Positions 59,962 through 64,000 of a DNA stretch of 64,000 nucleotides are shown piece after piece. The stretch lies in assembly GCA_946402905.1 (NCBI GenBank), contig CAMIYC010000010.1, forward strand, positions 1 through 64,000, in the 5' to 3' direction. Under the pieces are notes generated by a model that did no database searches, was not told where the DNA came from, and worked only from the letters and a program-made list of their open reading frames with translations. The DNA comes from an uncultured Prevotellaceae bacterium. GTDB lineage: Bacteria > Bacteroidota > Bacteroidia > Bacteroidales > Bacteroidaceae. Position 1 is the first letter of the stretch, and every line of letters begins with the position of its first letter. Position numbers and translations under genes: made by a program.

Positions 59962-61014
59962 ATGAAAAAGCTTGTCTTTTCCCTGCTGACCGCCATCCTG
60001 GCCGTCTGCAACTCCCATGCACAGACCTCGCTCGTCGCCACACTCAACCACGACGGCAACATCACCGACTACTATGGCATCGATGCGCTCGGCCAAGCAC
60101 ATACTGCCGCTGTAAACGGCGACATCATCACCCTCTCCAGTGGTTCGTTCTCTTCCTGCAACATTACCAAGGCCGTCACCATACGTGGCGCTGGAATGCA
60201 ATACAGCGACGGTATGGAGCCTACCATCTTGCAAAATGATTTCTATGTCTATATCGATTCAGAGAGCAATCATGCGCTCACCATGGAAGGAATCTTCCAT
60301 GACAACATGATGTATCTGACAAAAGCCCTTAAACCACAGTTCTTTAAATGTAGATTTGGAGCGGTTAATACATATTCAACCAATGCTACTTATAAGTCTT
60401 CTGATGGCTCTGTGAAAGATGCCAACTTCATTCATTGCAAGATAGCTAGATTCTTTTTACTCTATGGCGGAGACAATGCGTCTTTCGATAATTGTTTCGT
60501 AAGAGATGCTGTAATTTCAGGAACATCCAATGCTACCTACCAATTTACCAACTGTGTTATTTCATTATGTTATGGTGACAATAATTATATAGGTATAAAT
60601 AATATTCATCCCGAATGCAGTAATATAAAAAATTCTTATCTCAAAAATTGCATCATTTTTGCAGATGTGAAAACCTCTTTCCCCGCTACCACTACCTTAT
60701 ATCATAATGTATCCAATGTAGACTGTTTTACTAATGCTAAAAATTCCACAAATAAGGTTGAAAGCGAGTTCACCAAACTGTTCAAGACCTGGACGGGTCT
60801 ATTATATTCTGACGAGGAGAAATTTGACCTGACCGAAAGCGCAGCCGCTACTTATTTGGGTGATGATGGAAAGCAGGTGGGCATGTATGGCGGTTCGCTG
60901 CCCTACGACCCCGTTCCCACACATCCGAGAATAACCAAACTAAATGTCGCCTCGAAAACCACAGTCGATGGTAAGCTGAGTGTCGACATAGAGGTGAAAG
61001 GTGCAGACTATTGA
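59962..61014 (+). CDS. exported beta-helix-like protein of unknown function
   Basis: A 350-aa exported protein (signal peptide about 1-21, ending SHAQ). The body is a right-handed beta-helix-like array: DIITLSSGSFSSCNITKAVTI opening, then repeated Asn-rich turns such as FHDNMMYLTK and FDNCFVRDAVISG, typical of pectate-lyase-fold adhesins or polysaccharide-binding proteins without obvious catalytic residues. The longer frame (from 59812) is rejected because the ATG at 59962 gives a perfect signal peptide. The central third (about 60240-60770) is much more AT-rich than both ends. The next gene starts 24 bp after the stop. Confidence 0.68.
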   Translation: MKKLVFSLLTAILAVCNSHAQTSLVATLNHDGNITDYYGIDALGQAHTAAVNGDIITLSSGSFSSCNITKAVTIRGAGMQYSDGMEPTILQNDFYVYIDSESNHALTMEGIFHDNMMYLTKALKPQFFKCRFGAVNTYSTNATYKSSDGSVKDANFIHCKIARFFLLYGGDNASFDNCFVRDAVISGTSNATYQFTNCVISLCYGDNNYIGINNIHPECSNIKNSYLKNCIIFADVKTSFPATTTLYHNVSNVDCFTNAKNSTNKVESEFTKLFKTWTGLLYSDEEKFDLTESAAATYLGDDGKQVGMYGGSLPYDPVPTHPRITKLNVASKTTVDGKLSVDIEVKGADY

Positions 61015-61038
61015 TATGTCATCCAAAAATAGATAGTT

Positions 61039-64000
61039 ATGCGCAAACTACTGATATTACTGTTCTGTCTCACTGTGCATGGTATGGCGCGTGGGCAGAC
61101 CAATATTTATGAATACCGTTACTGGTTTGATAACGATATAGTGTCTGCTATACAAGGAACGAGTGCGACTGCTAATTGGCATCTCGATATTCCTGTAGAA
61201 GGACTGAGTGACAAGATACACTTATTACACATGCAGATAAAAGATACTACGGGCGTTTGGAGCACACCCGTCACACGATTGTTCTCCAAACTACCTCACG
61301 CCGAAGGCATGGACTATCTCTTCTGTATGATGAACATCGACGGCAAGCCTTTCCGTATGGAACGCTTGCCGATGAGTGGTGGCGCGGCTTCCTGGGTAAT
61401 CGACACCGACTCCTTGGTCACCGGCATCCACCGCTACACCATCATGGCCATCACGCCCACCGGCTATGCCACGAGCATCCGCGAGGGCTTCTTCGTGCGT
61501 GAGAATATGGCATCGCAGCTCGCCAACCAGCACTGCTGCTACCAAGTGGATGGCGGCGAGGCCGTGGTGGTCGATGGTACGGTCAATGGCGACCAGTATC
61601 ATTTCGACCTTGACATGACCGACATCGCCAACGGACTCCACAAACTCACCTACTGGATGGTGTCTGACAACGGCGCGACGACGGAAATCCATACCTCACT
61701 CTTCATCAAGATCCCGCTCGGCGGCACCGGCGTGAAAGCCTACGACTACTGGCTCAACGACGACTTCGACAACCGCCACACCACCACGCTGAGCAAAGTG
61801 CAAGACCCCTTCAAGCTCATCACGCTGCTCCCCGTGGAGTCCGTGCCGCTGCGCTCCTCCAACTTCAAGTTCGCCTTCAAAGGCGAACAACCCATCGTCT
61901 ATGCCCAGAACGACTTCCACATCCGCTTCCTCGACGCAGGAGACCGCTATGTGGAAACCACCAAACAGTTTGTTGACGAGAAAGTGTGGCAAGAAGTAAA
62001 ACCTGTGGAGGAGATAAAAGAAAGACAGACTTTCGACAGGATAGAGGAGAATGGTATTCGGTGGTTCTCATTAAAAGCTGAAATAGGGGATACCGTAAGT
62101 TTTAAATGTGATAAAGCATGTACACTTCAATTGTTCTCACCATCTGGGAAAGAGGAGTATAAGGCTTCAGGGTTGACATCCGTGTCATTTGGAGGTTGCC
62201 ATACAAAAGAGCAGGGGACATATTATCTTGCTGTTCACGATGTTACAGGAAGTGGATCAACGCAAGAACTATTATATAAACATTTGGATAAATATGCAGT
62301 TGTATCATACTCCCCAAATGTTGTTGGAAATGCAGAAGGCAATAGTTTCACGATACATCTGATTGGAAATGGATTTGACAAAATGACCCATGCTTTTATT
62401 ACACATAAAAATGGTTCAAGTATTAAAGGTTTGATTGGACGCACCACGTCTTCTGATGCTTTAATTAACTTTATGATTGATAGTGTCGGTTATGTGAATG
62501 GCAATTATAATATAAAACTGTGTTATGAGGACCAAGAAGAGAAGGACTGTCTGATAATTGTGGATGCTTTGCTCTTTGAAGAACCTGACTATGGAAAAAT
62601 AGTAGTGTCCAAGATAGGTGCCCCTTCACCTTCTAATGTATTCATTGAAACCATTAAAGTGACGAATAATGGTAATATATCATATTCATATATTCCGTTT
62701 AACATAGCATGGGATAACCCACATTTGGTGAGAAATGTAAAGTTCGTGAATTTTTATGCATCTGTCGCGGCAGAATTGGATAGTGCGGGCTATTCTATCG
62801 TGTCAGGTACAGAAAACCTGTTGGATAAAGGAGTAGAAGGTGTCATGATGTTCTTCTACATCCCACATTTGAATCCACATGAAACGATGGAGTTCCAATT
62901 AAGCATTGGAGTTAATTCAGCAGGAGAAAGGTTCAATCTATATGCTTGGACTGGAACACCGGTTGAACTTGATTCGCAGAGTGGTATGCAATATGCAAAA
63001 TCGCACCCACATAAAGCTTTTTATGCAAATTACAGCAACAGAGGGCACAATATGGTTACTTGGGGTGATAACATGGCCAATTATTCAGGTTTGCCAGGTA
63101 TGCCTCGGATTGTGAGTTATGCTGGAAATGTCGGTAATACAGCAATTAAAACAGGAGCAACTATAGGATCTTATGTAAATGCTACAGGAAGACGTGTCGG
63201 CAATGAATACATTAATGCTTACGGTTTGACTGGTGATGAAGCCGATTTTATTCGGGATGTATACGATCATCAATATCCAGAAATGTTATCTCCAGGATCA
63301 ATATGGGGTGGTTTTTTAGGTGATTTGATGGACAGATTAATGGGTAATCAAGACGATTGTGCCCAAAATCCCACGCCCAGCCCCGGAGATCCCCATTCTT
63401 TAGGTTGGCTGCGATCTGCAGACCCCAACGAAATCTATGGTCAAAGATCTCTTTCCGGAAGCATCTATATCAATGACTCATTAAAGACATTAAACTATCG
63501 CATTCAGTTCGAAAATGACAGCACTATTGCTACTGCCGCCGCCCAAACGGTAATCGTGAGAGACACCTTGGGGTCTCAGTATTACGATCTCTCCACATTC
63601 TCACCAACATTTGTGAAGATAGCGGAGAACATGTATGAGTTGGATGGCAGTCCAAATTTTGTGAAGACCATTGATATGCGTCCGAAGATTAACACTATCG
63701 TGCAGGTAAATGGTGATATTGACAAGGAACAAGGCATTGTCACATGGACGTTCCGCTCACTCGACCCGATGACGATGGAACCTGTGACGGACATCACTAA
63801 GGGCTTCCTTCCTGTCAACTATGACGGTATCTCCGGCATCGGAGAGGTGTCTTTCTGCATCGACTTGAAGCAACCGTTGCCCAATGGCACTGAAATTCCT
63901 AACCGTGCTGGCATCGTCTTTGATACAAACGAGGAAATTATGACTCAGACATGGATCAACATCATCGATGCCGTGGCACCGACTTCTGTTGTCGATTCCT
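61039..64000 (+). CDS. large exported surface protein, 3' end outside the window
   Basis: An open frame of 987 codons without a stop up to the window end. It starts with a signal peptide (MRKLLILLFCLTVHGMARGQ). Repeated beta-sandwich units include YEYRYWFDNDI and VKAYDYWLNDDFDNR, each with an aromatic-Asp motif. A central part (about 330-770) contains FEEPDYGKIVVSKIGAPSPSN, which has no recognised family. Near the end SADPNEIYGQRSL followed by LNYRIQFEND resembles DUF7619-type repeats of large Bacteroidota adhesins. The central third is AT-rich (about one third GC) while flanks are about two thirds GC. It follows the beta-helix gene by 24 bp, probably one operon. Confidence 0.72.
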   Translation, partial: MRKLLILLFCLTVHGMARGQTNIYEYRYWFDNDIVSAIQGTSATANWHLDIPVEGLSDKIHLLHMQIKDTTGVWSTPVTRLFSKLPHAEGMDYLFCMMNIDGKPFRMERLPMSGGAASWVIDTDSLVTGIHRYTIMAITPTGYATSIREGFFVRENMASQLANQHCCYQVDGGEAVVVDGTVNGDQYHFDLDMTDIANGLHKLTYWMVSDNGATTEIHTSLFIKIPLGGTGVKAYDYWLNDDFDNRHTTTLSKVQDPFKLITLLPVESVPLRSSNFKFAFKGEQPIVYAQNDFHIRFLDAGDRYVETTKQFVDEKVWQEVKPVEEIKERQTFDRIEENGIRWFSLKAEIGDTVSFKCDKACTLQLFSPSGKEEYKASGLTSVSFGGCHTKEQGTYYLAVHDVTGSGSTQELLYKHLDKYAVVSYSPNVVGNAEGNSFTIHLIGNGFDKMTHAFITHKNGSSIKGLIGRTTSSDALINFMIDSVGYVNGNYNIKLCYEDQEEKDCLIIVDALLFEEPDYGKIVVSKIGAPSPSNVFIETIKVTNNGNISYSYIPFNIAWDNPHLVRNVKFVNFYASVAAELDSAGYSIVSGTENLLDKGVEGVMMFFYIPHLNPHETMEFQLSIGVNSAGERFNLYAWTGTPVELDSQSGMQYAKSHPHKAFYANYSNRGHNMVTWGDNMANYSGLPGMPRIVSYAGNVGNTAIKTGATIGSYVNATGRRVGNEYINAYGLTGDEADFIRDVYDHQYPEMLSPGSIWGGFLGDLMDRLMGNQDDCAQNPTPSPGDPHSLGWLRSADPNEIYGQRSLSGSIYINDSLKTLNYRIQFENDSTIATAAAQTVIVRDTLGSQYYDLSTFSPTFVKIAENMYELDGSPNFVKTIDMRPKINTIVQVNGDIDKEQGIVTWTFRSLDPMTMEPVTDITKGFLPVNYDGISGIGEVSFCIDLKQPLPNGTEIPNRAGIVFDTNEEIMTQTWINIIDAVAPTSVVDS

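Overview
The window comes from a member of the Bacteroidota, most likely a Prevotella/Segatella-type Bacteroidales. The signs are Bacteroidota promoters (TTTG, 19-20 bp, TAnnTTTG) in front of many genes, few Shine-Dalgarno sites, a SusC/SusD pair under a hybrid two-component regulator (HTCS), a BspA-like leucine-rich surface protein with dockerin-type repeats, and an SDR-type threonine dehydrogenase beside kbl. All identifications are by reading motifs; no database search was possible.

Layout. 0-10 kb is housekeeping: partial tRNA, murF, folP-cdaA, pta-ackA, a candidate small RNA, sufT-lpxH, a glycosyltransferase-radC pair, efp and rpmH. 10.4-15.1 kb is an operon of PASTA protein, RluD-type pseudouridine synthase, ddl, an acyltransferase and a lipoprotein. 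15.1-18.1 kb holds a divergent threonine-to-glycine pair and a PAP2 phosphatase. 18.4-23 kb encodes a GH106-like/GH28 fusion enzyme and a Ser-type sulfatase. 23.1-25.8 kb holds two unknown envelope proteins, a PBP4-type carboxypeptidase and a small lipoprotein. 25.8-33.4 kb is an accessory block: two paralogous AAA-ATPase/PD-(D/E)XK genes, each behind a tandem array of 89-bp promoter repeats, around a BspA-like protein and a C-terminal fragment of a relative. 33.5-37.3 kb is etfB-etfA-(57-aa membrane protein)-acyl-CoA dehydrogenase. 37.5-45.7 kb has dnaG, a TPR protein, rsmD-DUF3822, a small HTH protein, a RecD-like helicase and a DUF4923-type lipoprotein. 45.8-59 kb is a pectin/rhamnogalacturonan utilisation locus: GH105, HTCS, SusC/SusD, GH28 and L-rhamnose mutarotase. 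59-64 kb has a long structured leader and two large secreted proteins, the last cut by the window end.

How the genes work together. In the utilisation locus GH28 would cut the galacturonan/rhamnogalacturonan backbone, SusCD import fragments, GH105 remove unsaturated uronic acids, RhaM interconvert rhamnose anomers, and the HTCS sense the glycan. The GH106-like/GH28 fusion and sulfatase at 18-23 kb fit the same diet.

Most unusual. Complete promoters have been duplicated in tandem at four places: a 75-bp unit before the PASTA-rluD-ddl operon, 89-bp units before both ATPase genes, and a 90-bp unit before dnaG. A 29-nt quasi-palindromic module is shared exactly by three loci (18.3, 33.2 and 37.5 kb), with a one-base variant at 27.4 kb. 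The two ATPase genes have an about 300-nt identical 3' tract and near-identical promoters but a diverged core. No transposase, integrase, CRISPR array or rRNA was seen.
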